Positions 1 to 6,426 of a stretch of 10,742 nucleotides of DNA are shown in pieces. The stretch is taken from contig JASLXP010001026.1 of the NCBI GenBank assembly GCA_030740295.1, positions 1-10,742 on the forward strand. The letters run 5' to 3'. Position 1 is the stretch's first letter. Each line of letters begins with the position of its first letter. This stretch comes from Planctomycetota bacterium (lineage in GTDB: Bacteria > Planctomycetota > PUPC01 > JACPCR01). The notes below the pieces were generated by a model. It made no database searches, was not told where the DNA came from, and was given only the letters and a program-made list of their open reading frames with translations. Made by a program: the position numbers and the translations under genes.

Positions 1-2
1 CG

Positions 3-662
3 TGCGGCAACGTTCGATTCACGTGGTACTCAGTTTTCGGCTATAGCAGCTATCTGAGCGCCATCGGGCTCTATCCGGACACTATGAAGAAACTCTTCGA
101 GCACTCAGCGGAAGTGGCCCGCCTCGGTAACCTGGTCCGCGCAGAGCTGGTGAAGCAGAAGAAACTCCAACCGTTCTTCTTCACCGGACAGGATATCTGC
201 GGGCAGAGGGGGCCCATGATTTCTCCTGAAGCCCTGCGCGCCCTTTACTTCCCGAATCTCCGCCATGCGCTGCAGCCACTGGTCGATATCGGCGCGAAAA
301 TCATCTGGCATTCGGACGGCTACATCATTCCCCTGGTCGATGACCTGATTGCCTGCGGCATCAGCGGGTTCCAGGGATTCCAGGAGGAGACGGGATTTGA
401 CGTTCGAGACATGGCGAGTCTCAGAGTTGGATCGGGACGGAAGCCGATACTTCTTGCGGGCCTATCGGTAGCGAGAGTGCTTCCTTACGGCTCCGTTGCC
501 GATGTGGAACGTGACGTGGAACGCATTGTTGATGCGGCAGGCGAAGGCGGCGGTCTCGTCATCGGTACGGCCAATACCGCCGGCCCCGATTGTCCGAACG
601 AGAACCTGGCCGCTCTTTACCGTCATCCGCATGCGTGTTCCGCGGGAGCCGTGCAAGTGTGA
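3..662 (+). CDS. Uroporphyrinogen-decarboxylase-like protein (URO-D/MtaA superfamily), C-terminal part, 5' end outside window
   Basis: The frame is open to the left edge and 219 codons are visible before TGA. The internal ATG at 84 is not the start, because coding sequence (CGNVRFTWYSVFGYSSYL) continues upstream of it. The visible part fits the second half of a URO-D-fold protein: DICGQRGPMISPEALR resembles the family's 'D..G..g..isPe' segment, followed by a GAKIIWHSDGYIIPLVDD strand-loop and the ACGISGFQGFQEETGFD segment. In corrinoid methyltransferases of this superfamily (MtaA, MtbA type) the matching position is usually HxCG and binds zinc. Here it is HSDG, so the metal-binding cysteine is absent, as is common in the many PVC-group paralogues of unknown function. 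A haem-pathway HemE is unlikely given this motif and the neighbours. Substrate unknown; it may demethylate or decarboxylate a small molecule. Downstream, 89 bp separate it from an aldolase-like gene on the same strand, so co-transcription is plausible. The reaction is not assigned. Confidence 0.8.
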   Translation, partial: CGNVRFTWYSVFGYSSYLSAIGLYPDTMKKLFEHSAEVARLGNLVRAELVKQKKLQPFFFTGQDICGQRGPMISPEALRALYFPNLRHALQPLVDIGAKIIWHSDGYIIPLVDDLIACGISGFQGFQEETGFDVRDMASLRVGSGRKPILLAGLSVARVLPYGSVADVERDVERIVDAAGEGGGLVIGTANTAGPDCPNENLAALYRHPHACSAGAVQV

Positions 663-751
663 ATGTCAAGGGCTTAAACTCTTCGGTTGCGGCCAACGGC
701 TAATGTAAAATTGGACAAAGGAGAATTCGAAACACACCGATTGGAGATCCG

Positions 752-1660
752 ATGGATAATGCATATTTCAGGAGCCGAGTCACTGGGCCGGTGGTCTCAA
801 TCAGCACACCTTTTCTGAAAGACGGTGCCATCGATTACGACGGACTGGGGAACTTCCTCGATTTCGCTGTCGATGCCGGCTCGAAGACCGTTCTGTTTAC
901 GCCCGGCGACAGCCTCTACTGTGTTCTGACCGACGAAGAGGTGGCTGAGCTGACCAGGTTCACCGCGAAGCATATTGGCGACCGTGCCATGTTCATTGCT
1001 TCATCGGACTGCTGGTGGACGGGAAAGACGATTGCGTTTGCGAAGCATGTTAAAGAGGCCGGCGCGGACGCGATGATCGTCTTTCCTCCACATCGGGGCA
1101 CAACCGTGAAGATGATGGTCGAATACTTCAAAGCGGTCTCGGAACACATTCCCGTTTTCATCCTGAGCGCCTCCCTTGCGCCGCTGGGCGTTAAGGGCGC
1201 GCTTGAAGTGGTGGAGATCCTCCTCGACGAAGCCCCCAATGTCGTTGGGATGAAGGAAGATTACGGGCCTCAGTTCATCCGGCCCGCGTGCCTCCTCGCC
1301 CATGAGAAGTGGGCCATCTTTGCCGGCGGACAGAAGCAGACACACATGGACATGGTTCCCTACGGGGTGGACGGGTACATGTCGGTTTACATGACATTCA
1401 AGCCTGACATTTCACACCGGTACTGGGAGGCGATTGAAAAGAACGATCTCACCTCGGCCGCAACGGTCATCCGCGACTACGATATGCCGATGTTTGACTT
1501 CCTGTATTCGCAGTTTGATGCCGGCGGGGACGGCGCCCAGCACGGCATGCTCGAACTGGCCGGCATCTGCCAGAGATGGCGGCGGGACCCGCTCCCGGAT
1601 CTGTCCGATGAAGACATGGCCAGGCTTAAGGTCTTTTTCGAAGAATCAGGCGTACTGTGA
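752..1660 (+). CDS. Dihydrodipicolinate synthase / N-acetylneuraminate lyase superfamily protein (class I aldolase-like)
   Basis: A 302-residue TIM-barrel protein of the usual DapA/NanA length. ATG 752 is preceded by GGAG at 743-746 with a 5-nt spacer. The family layout is visible: GPVVSISTPF (12-21) matches the first strand; FTPGDS (49-54) takes the place of GTTGES; and VVGMKEDYG (164-172) carries the Schiff-base lysine K168. The barrel closes with IFAGGQ (189-194). Two departures matter. The second threonine of the TT pair is replaced by proline. The YNxP segment that supplies the proton-relay tyrosine in DapA and NanA reads ILSASLAPLG (137-146), with no tyrosine. K168 suggests Schiff-base chemistry on an oxo-acid or similar substrate is still possible, but lysine biosynthesis is unlikely, and N-acetylneuraminate lyase activity cannot be claimed although a sialidase-like gene lies downstream. 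No signal peptide, so cytoplasmic. Probably transcribed with the URO-D-like gene upstream. Confidence 0.88.
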   Translation: MDNAYFRSRVTGPVVSISTPFLKDGAIDYDGLGNFLDFAVDAGSKTVLFTPGDSLYCVLTDEEVAELTRFTAKHIGDRAMFIASSDCWWTGKTIAFAKHVKEAGADAMIVFPPHRGTTVKMMVEYFKAVSEHIPVFILSASLAPLGVKGALEVVEILLDEAPNVVGMKEDYGPQFIRPACLLAHEKWAIFAGGQKQTHMDMVPYGVDGYMSVYMTFKPDISHRYWEAIEKNDLTSAATVIRDYDMPMFDFLYSQFDAGGDGAQHGMLELAGICQRWRRDPLPDLSDEDMARLKVFFEESGVL

Positions 1661-1805
1661 TTCTCACCTTCAACTGTCGGCGGGCTGCTGAAGCAAGACT
1701 TTGGCTCAAACATCGGCCTCGATCTCCTGATCGTAAGCGTCTGTGGGCAACACGCCTCGGCCGCAGAGCCGATTCGTGGCAAGCGTTACAGCAATATCGA
1801 GAAGA

Positions 1806-2111
1806 TCACTTTGTGCCCAGGCAGAGCAGACGACTATCCTGAAGCGTGAGGTAGATCCTGCCCGCAGCGGCGACGAGTCCCTCGTAAGCTGGGAGTGCAT
1901 CGAGAGCTGTTTCTGTCTTCTGTGAACCGTCTTCAGCGGAGTGAGTCCAGAGGTAGCCCTTGAAGTATGGCCTTTCTTTGAAGCGGCGCGTTCCGGTGGC
2001 AAAGAGCGTATCCCCGGCACGCAGCATCGCATAGAAATCAGTTCCTGCCGGCAAAGGATGGGACCAGCTTTCCTTCGCGGATCTTGGTTCCTGGTGATTT
2101 GTCTGTACCAT
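1806..2111 (-). pseudogene. C-terminal remnant of a PQQ-like beta-propeller repeat protein
   Basis: On the minus strand an open stretch of 101 codons ends at TGA (1806-1808). It reads like the closing blade of PQQ/BamB-type propeller proteins common in planctomycetes and relatives: AMLRAGDTLFATG, then LWTHSAEDGSQKTETALDA, then AYEGLVAAAGRIYLTLQD and a terminal LLCLGTK. The family pattern is 'al..agdtLfvaG ... w.vsa.dG ... elda.P.fdGlaaa.grlylsl.dG.llcl'. These proteins are normally many hundreds of residues long, so only the extreme C-terminus is left. An in-frame TGA (2118-2120) lies just upstream of the ATG at 2109-2111. Beyond it, the frame encodes nothing propeller-like and soon enters the sialidase gene on the other strand. 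The only purine-rich tract (AGAGG) sits about 2 nt from that ATG, too close for a good ribosome site. I read this as a truncated, non-functional gene, probably left by a deletion or by insertion of the sialidase segment. A short expressed protein is possible but less likely. Confidence 0.6.
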
Positions 2112-2162
2112 GACCTCTCAGACATCCGGACAGGAAGTGGCGTAATCTGACAGGAATTGAGC

Positions 2163-2168
2163 GAGGGA
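2163..2168 (+). promoter_or_regulatory. Ribosome binding site (GAGGGA) that decides the start of the sialidase-like gene
   Basis: GAGGGA lies 3 nt before ATG 2172 (5 nt if only GAGG is counted). The in-frame TTG at 2157 has CAGGAA directly abutting it with no spacer, so ATG 2172 is the better start. Confidence 0.55.
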
Positions 2169-2171
2169 CAA

Positions 2172-3212
2172 ATGCAAGGCAAAAAGATAATAACCGATCC
2201 GCGATGCGTCCTGGTGGACACGGAACAGTTTGGGCCATTCGTACGGCTTCGAGATGGGAATGTGCTGACCGTCGGCGACAATTCGACGCAGGTCAGTGAG
2301 GATGGCGGGACCACGTGGTCTGCCCCTCAGAAAATGTACCGGGGGCCTGGCAAGGAAAAGCCGAGCAATTCCGGCGTGCTGGTCCGAACCCGCGATGGCG
2401 TTATCGTCTATGTGTATCTGGATTTTTCGACCTACAAATGGAAGTGGAACCAAAAGAAGAAAGAAGCTGCTCCGGACGTCCGGCTCGATGCATGGTCCAT
2501 TCGCAGCGAAGACGAAGGGAAGAGCTGGACCGGTCGGACGAAAGTCTTTGAGGGATATTGCGGCGCACTCATTAACATCATCGAAACGAGCACTGGGGAA
2601 ATCGTTGTCCCTGTCCAGAGGCTGGTGCCTGATCCGTGTCGCCATGCGATATGCGTTTACGTGTCTGCCGATGCAGGCAAATCATGGGAACCTAGTAATG
2701 TGATCGACCTGGGCGGCCACGGGCATCACGATGGCGCGATGGAGCCGACAATCGTTGAGCTGAATGACGGGCGGGTCTGGATGATCATCCGCACGAACCT
2801 CGATGTCTTCTGGGAAGCGTTCTCTTTCGATAATGGCCGTTCCTGGCGAATACTCAGGCCTACGGAGATTGACTCCAGCAGCGCCCCGCCAAATATTCTC
2901 CGGCTGTCAAGCGGCAGACTTGCCCTCGTATGGAACCGGCTCTGCGCGAAGGGCAGGAAAAGGCCCCCTCGCCGCGGCGGGGACCGGCAGTTGTGCATTC
3001 CGATGGCCAGTTGGTTTCGGGAGGAACTGTCACTCGCCTTCTCCGACGATGACGGGAATACCTGGACAGAGCCGGCAGTCATTTTGCGCATCAAAGGAGG
3101 CGGCCCGTCCTACCCGTGCCTGTTCGAGCCGCGGCCGGATGATCTGTGGATTACAAGCCAGTTCCGGGACCTCGTGTCCCTGCGGCTGAAGGAATCGGAA
3201 TTCGCCGGTTAA
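2172..3212 (+). CDS. BNR/Asp-box sialidase-like beta-propeller protein
   Basis: A 346-residue six-bladed-propeller protein of the sialidase superfamily (BNR_2 type). Five Asp-box motifs (S-x-D-x-G-x-[ST]-W) are present at 42-49 (SEDGGTTW), 112-119 (SEDEGKSW), 165-172 (SADAGKSW), 218-225 (SFDNGRSW) and 291-298 (SDDDGNTW). Between them lie strands typical of this family: DGAMEPTIVELNDGRVWMIIRT (a 22-residue segment around 187-208, core EPTIVELNDG) and SAPPNILRLSSGRLALVWNR. Candidate substrate-binding arginines are R207 and R256. The FRIP motif of verified exo-alpha-sialidases is not seen: the corresponding N-terminal segment is FVRLRDG. The substrate may therefore not be sialic acid. No signal peptide or membrane segment, so it is predicted cytoplasmic, which is unusual for enzymes acting on polymers and suggests an oligosaccharide substrate. 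It converges with the minus-strand cysteine-rich gene. The basic loop GRKRPPRR (261-268) is odd for the family. Confidence 0.85.
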   Translation: MQGKKIITDPRCVLVDTEQFGPFVRLRDGNVLTVGDNSTQVSEDGGTTWSAPQKMYRGPGKEKPSNSGVLVRTRDGVIVYVYLDFSTYKWKWNQKKKEAAPDVRLDAWSIRSEDEGKSWTGRTKVFEGYCGALINIIETSTGEIVVPVQRLVPDPCRHAICVYVSADAGKSWEPSNVIDLGGHGHHDGAMEPTIVELNDGRVWMIIRTNLDVFWEAFSFDNGRSWRILRPTEIDSSSAPPNILRLSSGRLALVWNRLCAKGRKRPPRRGGDRQLCIPMASWFREELSLAFSDDDGNTWTEPAVILRIKGGGPSYPCLFEPRPDDLWITSQFRDLVSLRLKESEFAG

Positions 3213-3309
3213 GGTCATTTGCAGGATGGGGCGTCCCCGCCCATCTGTGGCCGCGCCTGCCTGGTCGGCCATCTTACTTAGTCCTCTCAAGGCCGGGCGC
3301 CTTTCATCC
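3213..3309. terminator. Convergent intergenic region with two short hairpins; possible weak bidirectional terminator
   Basis: 97 bp lie between the stop codons of two converging genes. GATGGG (3225-3230) pairs with CCCATC (3240-3245) around a 9-nt loop, and AAGGC (3289-3293) pairs with GCCTT (3299-3303) around a 5-nt loop. Neither is followed by a real T-run: the second has only TTTC. Termination is expected from the gene orientation, but the sequence evidence for an intrinsic terminator is weak. Confidence 0.25.
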
Positions 3310-4302
3310 TTACACGAACTCCTTCATCAGGGCCTTCCTGCCTTTGTCATAGCTCTCGTTGCTGTGCTCCATTGAGCCACAGCCATCCCTCCAGACCGAA
3401 GGGTCGGGGTTGTCAAACCTGCAGATCCCGAGGGTGTCCGGAATCCTCTCGAAGATGAGTTTGTAGAGCTCCCTCGCTTTCACTGTCGACCCGTAAGTCA
3501 AGCCCAGCTTCTGAAGCGTGCGGAGGTCCCTCAATTGATTGACCAGGCCGCCGGAGCCCTTGACGTTAACGCATGCATTCAGCTCGGGAGCTCGGTGCGG
3601 GCAAGGCGCGCACATCATCCAATCAGCGGCTTCGGACATGGTGATGAGTGTGTCAGGCTCCTTCAGAATGAGTTGTAAAAGTTCGGGGAGATTGTCCGGT
3701 TTGAAAGGAGGCCGGGTCCCGCCGCCATACTGGCACACGGCACACACCAGAATATGTGGGCGAATGGTGATTCCCGTTGTCCGCGCCGCGTGCATGGCCT
3801 CCAGAGATTCCTTCTTGTCTCTTTCCATCTCGTCTTCGTCCCTCGGCGGAATGATGGCGGCCACTCCTTCTTCACGTGCCCTTTCGTACTGCCCGCTCCT
3901 CGCCTTCCGGCAGCCTCGCCATTCATCGGAGGTCACCGTATCGTACCCGCAGATTCCGGACACTGCTGTAATCCTGTCCAGCAGACGATTGAAGAGGGTT
4001 CTCGCAGGCAAGGTGTCCCCCGGCGCCAAGTTCAATTTCTGAAGGATATCCAAGTCTCTTTTTCTGTTGTACTCACCGCCCTCCTTCGTATCGTCCCCGT
4101 TGCCTGGGTCCTGATACACGAAGACATCACCCGCGTTGCACCTGAGAGTGATCGGCATATCGGGACGGCTTCTGACTGCATCGAGGATGTCTCCGGATTC
4201 CTGATCCTCTGGCGTGGAGTCCTCTGCGCCGAGGGAGCAGACAGCGCACAGAACCTGATAGGGTCTCAACGCAGTGCCTCCACACTTGTTGTATTTGCAC
4301 AT
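3310..4302 (-). CDS. Cysteine-rich protein with two tandem DUF1284-like domains
   Basis: 330 residues from ATG 4302, preceded by a near-perfect AAAAGGAG (4310-4317 on the minus strand) 7 nt away. The protein is an internal duplication. Copy 1 (about 12-145) has LRPYQVLCAVCSLG, DLDILQKLNLAPGDT, ARTLFNRLLDRI, GICGYD and EWRGC. Copy 2 (about 180-328) has IRPHILVCAVCQYGGG, DLRTLQKLGLTYGST, ARELYKLIFERI, GICRFD and WRDGC in the same order. Copy 2 also has CAPCPHR (231-237) followed by C244; this, with RPHxLxC near the start and D-x-x-x-L-x-x-LGL later, resembles DUF1284 (COG3543), a small Cys-rich family thought from its cysteines to bind metal. In copy 1 the CxxC-P site is replaced by VFVYQDP (60-66). 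Cysteines of copy 2: 187, 190, 231, 234, 244, 294, 308; copy 1: 19, 22, 55, 118, 131, plus C2 and C7. No signal peptide. It follows the secreted beta-helix gene by 47 bp, so the two are probably co-transcribed. Function unknown; metal or Fe-S binding is inference. Confidence 0.8.
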   Translation of the reverse strand: MCKYNKCGGTALRPYQVLCAVCSLGAEDSTPEDQESGDILDAVRSRPDMPITLRCNAGDVFVYQDPGNGDDTKEGGEYNRKRDLDILQKLNLAPGDTLPARTLFNRLLDRITAVSGICGYDTVTSDEWRGCRKARSGQYERAREEGVAAIIPPRDEDEMERDKKESLEAMHAARTTGITIRPHILVCAVCQYGGGTRPPFKPDNLPELLQLILKEPDTLITMSEAADWMMCAPCPHRAPELNACVNVKGSGGLVNQLRDLRTLQKLGLTYGSTVKARELYKLIFERIPDTLGICRFDNPDPSVWRDGCGSMEHSNESYDKGRKALMKEFV

Positions 4303-4349
4303 TGTGGTTCTCCTTTTGCGCCGCCGGTGATGAAAAGAAAAGGAATGTT

Positions 4350-6257
4350 CTACCTTGGTCCGTAGCGTGGCCCTGGCTGGCCCGCCTCGTGACAGCCCAT
4401 GTCGGGGGCCTTGCCATTGAAAGTGTCTGTTACATTCGGGAGATTCATTCCTGCATCAATTGGTGAGGAGCCTTTCTTGAGTTGGAGACTGTAGTCCTCG
4501 GTTTTATACGACTTGCCGACCTTCGGAGGCGATGCCCTCTCAAAAATGGAGTAATCGACCAACAGGCCGTGGCTTTCGTAGCCGGTGAATCCATGAAAAT
4601 CTCGTAAGGAACGCAGCATCATGGATTGCCGCCCGCTCCGCCAGTTGAAGAATGGGATGTTCGGATCCCTGCCCCGGTCGTATCCGTTGTAATCCATGGT
4701 CGATCGGGAGGGTGTCATCGTTCCGCCCCAGAGGGCGTGTGCCAGCCGCCGGCGATTGCGCTTCTTTTCTGCGTCGCTCTTGAAGACCTCCAGGAACTTT
4801 TCCACGATGCCGCCAAGGATCAGGTTATTGCGGAAATGCATGTTCTGGGCGTAGCCAATCCTGCCGGCACACGTCGCTGCGCAGACCGTGTTGTTGTAGA
4901 TCTCGATGCCTGCAGGGAACACGTTCAGTTTGAAAGTGAGATTTGTGACGCCATAGACCTCGTTGCGAATCAGGTAAACCGGGCCGCCGTAAAACGGCTG
5001 CACTGAGAGCCCGGTGTGTGCATTCCGGCAGCGGTTACGCCAGACGCGAACGTTGTGGACGCCGTAGTCCGTCTCGATGTGGTCGTCCCAGGCGTCCGAA
5101 AGATCGTTGTGATAGAAATCAATGGCAGCGCAGTGTTTTTCAATGTCTTCGACCGGCGGGCCGAAATTGTAGATGGCCAGGCAGTCTCCGAATCGGCGGA
5201 TGCGGTTGTAGGCGACGATGTGACCGCGGCCGTAGAGATTGACGCCCGTACTCTTGCTGTTGCTCTTATAGGGGTACCAGGAGGTCTCAGGGCCTGTAAT
5301 CTCGTTATCGGTTACGGTCCAGTTCGATGAATTTTCCGAGCCGGTCGAGATGGCATAAGCAGTGCCGATGAAGCGGCACCTGCGAATCACAATGCCTGCC
5401 GATCCCTTTGCGTGCTTGCCGCCCGATGAAATCCCGATGCGTGCCTTCAACGTCAGGTTTTCGAAGAACAGGTGGCTCGCACTGTTGATATCGAAGAGCG
5501 GTTTGTCCCCTTCTGCTTCGAGCACCACGTCACCATCATCCGTCCCTTTCAGCACGATGGGCTTTCCCGGCTGGCCGGAACGTTCGAGACGGAACGGCCC
5601 TTTGTATTTTCCACCATGGATGAGAATAGTGTCGCCCGGTTGAGCCACCCTGAAGGCTGACATCACGTCGCTATAATGATCGGGAATGTTGGCGTCCGGT
5701 TTTGCTGAGACATGCAACCTGCGCCCACCCGGAGAGGCTTTTGGTTCAGGACGAGTGGAAACATCCACGGTCTTTGGTGAAGGGGCGCCGCCGTCCGGAT
5801 CTTTCATCTCCAGCCGGACTTCATAAGCGGTACCCGGGTCAAGAAACATGATACTCCCGGCGAAAAGGTTGCCTGCACGCCAGGGATTTCGACTGGGCAT
5901 GCCGACGATCTCATGATGCACGCGCAGCATCGGCAGAGCTGACACCCATTCAGTTTCGCCCTTCTTTCGATACGAAATCAGCACGTATGCATTACGGTTG
6001 GAGTCCCCTTCGATGTACCAGCGAAAACCCAGACACTGTTCCGTTGGCGCCTCGATAAAGAAACGGCCTGGGACCAGATCGTCACGCGTTTCTCCCGGCT
6101 TGAAGCCACCTGGCTCTTTGGCGTTCTTCCTGTAGCCGCCAGTCGGCCAGTCAGGATAAGGTCGCGGCTTGGCGTGAAGCTTGTGGTCCTGCTGCGCAGT
6201 AACGATTCCATGGCAAAGGAGGACCTTGAGCAGCAGTACGCTTATCAGGGGATGCAT
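4350..6257 (-). CDS. Secreted right-handed parallel beta-helix protein with N-terminal Fn3-like domain
   Basis: I choose ATG 6257 (635 residues) because it begins a clean signal peptide, MHPLISVLLLKVLLCHGIVTA, with probable cleavage after VTA at residue 21. An in-frame ATG at 6293 would add 12 unlikely residues before it. Neither has a strong ribosome site (GGAA lies upstream of 6257). After a linker, residues about 62-168 look like a fibronectin-type-III-like domain (LDPGTAYEVRLEM near its end). The beta-helix starts near 201 (AFRVAQPGDTILIHGGKYKG) and runs to about 480 with repeated turns such as FENLTLK, IVIRRCRFIG, WTVTDNEITG, IVAYNRIRRF and IEIYNNTV. The SSPIDAG (597-603) and PDMGCHEAG ending is typical of this family in PVC-group bacteria. 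Members bind or cleave polysaccharides (pectate-lyase-like or alginate-lyase-like folds). The acidic stretch DAWDDHIETD (388-397) in the helix is a candidate metal or catalytic site, which I cannot confirm. It is the first gene of a two-gene minus-strand unit and is divergent from the other beta-helix gene. Confidence 0.85.
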   Translation of the reverse strand: MHPLISVLLLKVLLCHGIVTAQQDHKLHAKPRPYPDWPTGGYRKNAKEPGGFKPGETRDDLVPGRFFIEAPTEQCLGFRWYIEGDSNRNAYVLISYRKKGETEWVSALPMLRVHHEIVGMPSRNPWRAGNLFAGSIMFLDPGTAYEVRLEMKDPDGGAPSPKTVDVSTRPEPKASPGGRRLHVSAKPDANIPDHYSDVMSAFRVAQPGDTILIHGGKYKGPFRLERSGQPGKPIVLKGTDDGDVVLEAEGDKPLFDINSASHLFFENLTLKARIGISSGGKHAKGSAGIVIRRCRFIGTAYAISTGSENSSNWTVTDNEITGPETSWYPYKSNSKSTGVNLYGRGHIVAYNRIRRFGDCLAIYNFGPPVEDIEKHCAAIDFYHNDLSDAWDDHIETDYGVHNVRVWRNRCRNAHTGLSVQPFYGGPVYLIRNEVYGVTNLTFKLNVFPAGIEIYNNTVCAATCAGRIGYAQNMHFRNNLILGGIVEKFLEVFKSDAEKKRNRRRLAHALWGGTMTPSRSTMDYNGYDRGRDPNIPFFNWRSGRQSMMLRSLRDFHGFTGYESHGLLVDYSIFERASPPKVGKSYKTEDYSLQLKKGSSPIDAGMNLPNVTDTFNGKAPDMGCHEAGQPGPRYGPR

Positions 6258-6426
6258 CGAATTCCAAGTGGTGGGATAATCGAAGGTTCTCATTGTATGA
6301 AGTTATCCCGGCTGGAAGATAAAGGCCACGGGAAAACGAAACCGTTAGGAAAACTTCCATCCACGGGACCGGTCGTATCCAGAATTCGATGTGGATTCAT
6401 TCGAAAGCATCGGCCAATATCCGATC
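6258..6426. promoter_or_regulatory. Divergent promoter region between two beta-helix genes
   Basis: 169 bp lie between the chosen starts of two outward-facing exported-protein genes, so promoters for both must be here or overlap the signal-peptide codons. On the minus strand TACAAT (6290-6295) is a fair -10 candidate, but no good -35 lies 16-18 nt upstream of it. I cannot name a convincing sigma-70 pair for the plus gene. A dyad within this region is listed separately. Confidence 0.45.
6273..6309. repeat. Inverted repeat GGGATAA-N23-TTATCCC in the divergent region
   Basis: GGGATAA (6273-6279) and TTATCCC (6303-6309) are exact 7-bp inverted arms whose centres lie 30 bp apart, near three helical turns. 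This spacing suits two half-sites bound on one face of the DNA. It overlaps the minus-gene leader and the weak -10 candidate. Seven bases can arise by chance in 169 bp, so an operator role is a suggestion only. Confidence 0.25.

Larger units (their letters stand above)
1661..2171. other. Gene-poor interval between aldolase-like and sialidase-like genes
   Basis: About 510 bp without an intact gene. Its middle part is the propeller-protein remnant on the minus strand. In 1661-1805 I see no gene, no tRNA-like fold and no clear terminator after the aldolase-like stop. The 2112-2162 part must carry the leader of the sialidase-like gene, but I cannot point to a convincing -35/-10 pair. Other open frames here (for example on the minus strand between 1706 and 2314) have no recognisable content. 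Confidence 0.6.

Noticed and set aside
2157..2171. TTG 2157 as start of the sialidase-like gene
   Set aside because: CAGGAA abuts it with no spacer, while ATG 2172 has GAGGGA at a normal distance.
1706..2314. 202-codon open frame on the minus strand across the gene-poor interval
   Set aside because: It overlaps both the propeller remnant in another frame and the start of the sialidase-like gene; the composition is Ser/Arg/Pro-rich and unlike a real protein.
3754..4365. 203-codon open frame on the plus strand opposite the cysteine-rich gene
   Set aside because: The minus-strand frame has a strong ribosome site and a clear internal duplication, so the plus frame is a shadow.
6255..6391. Ten-base inverted repeat CATCGAATTC (6255-6264) and GAATTCGATG (6382-6391) flanking the divergent region
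   Set aside because: Six of the ten bases are the self-complementary GAATTC, the left arm overlaps a start codon, and the arms do not extend, so chance is a reasonable explanation.
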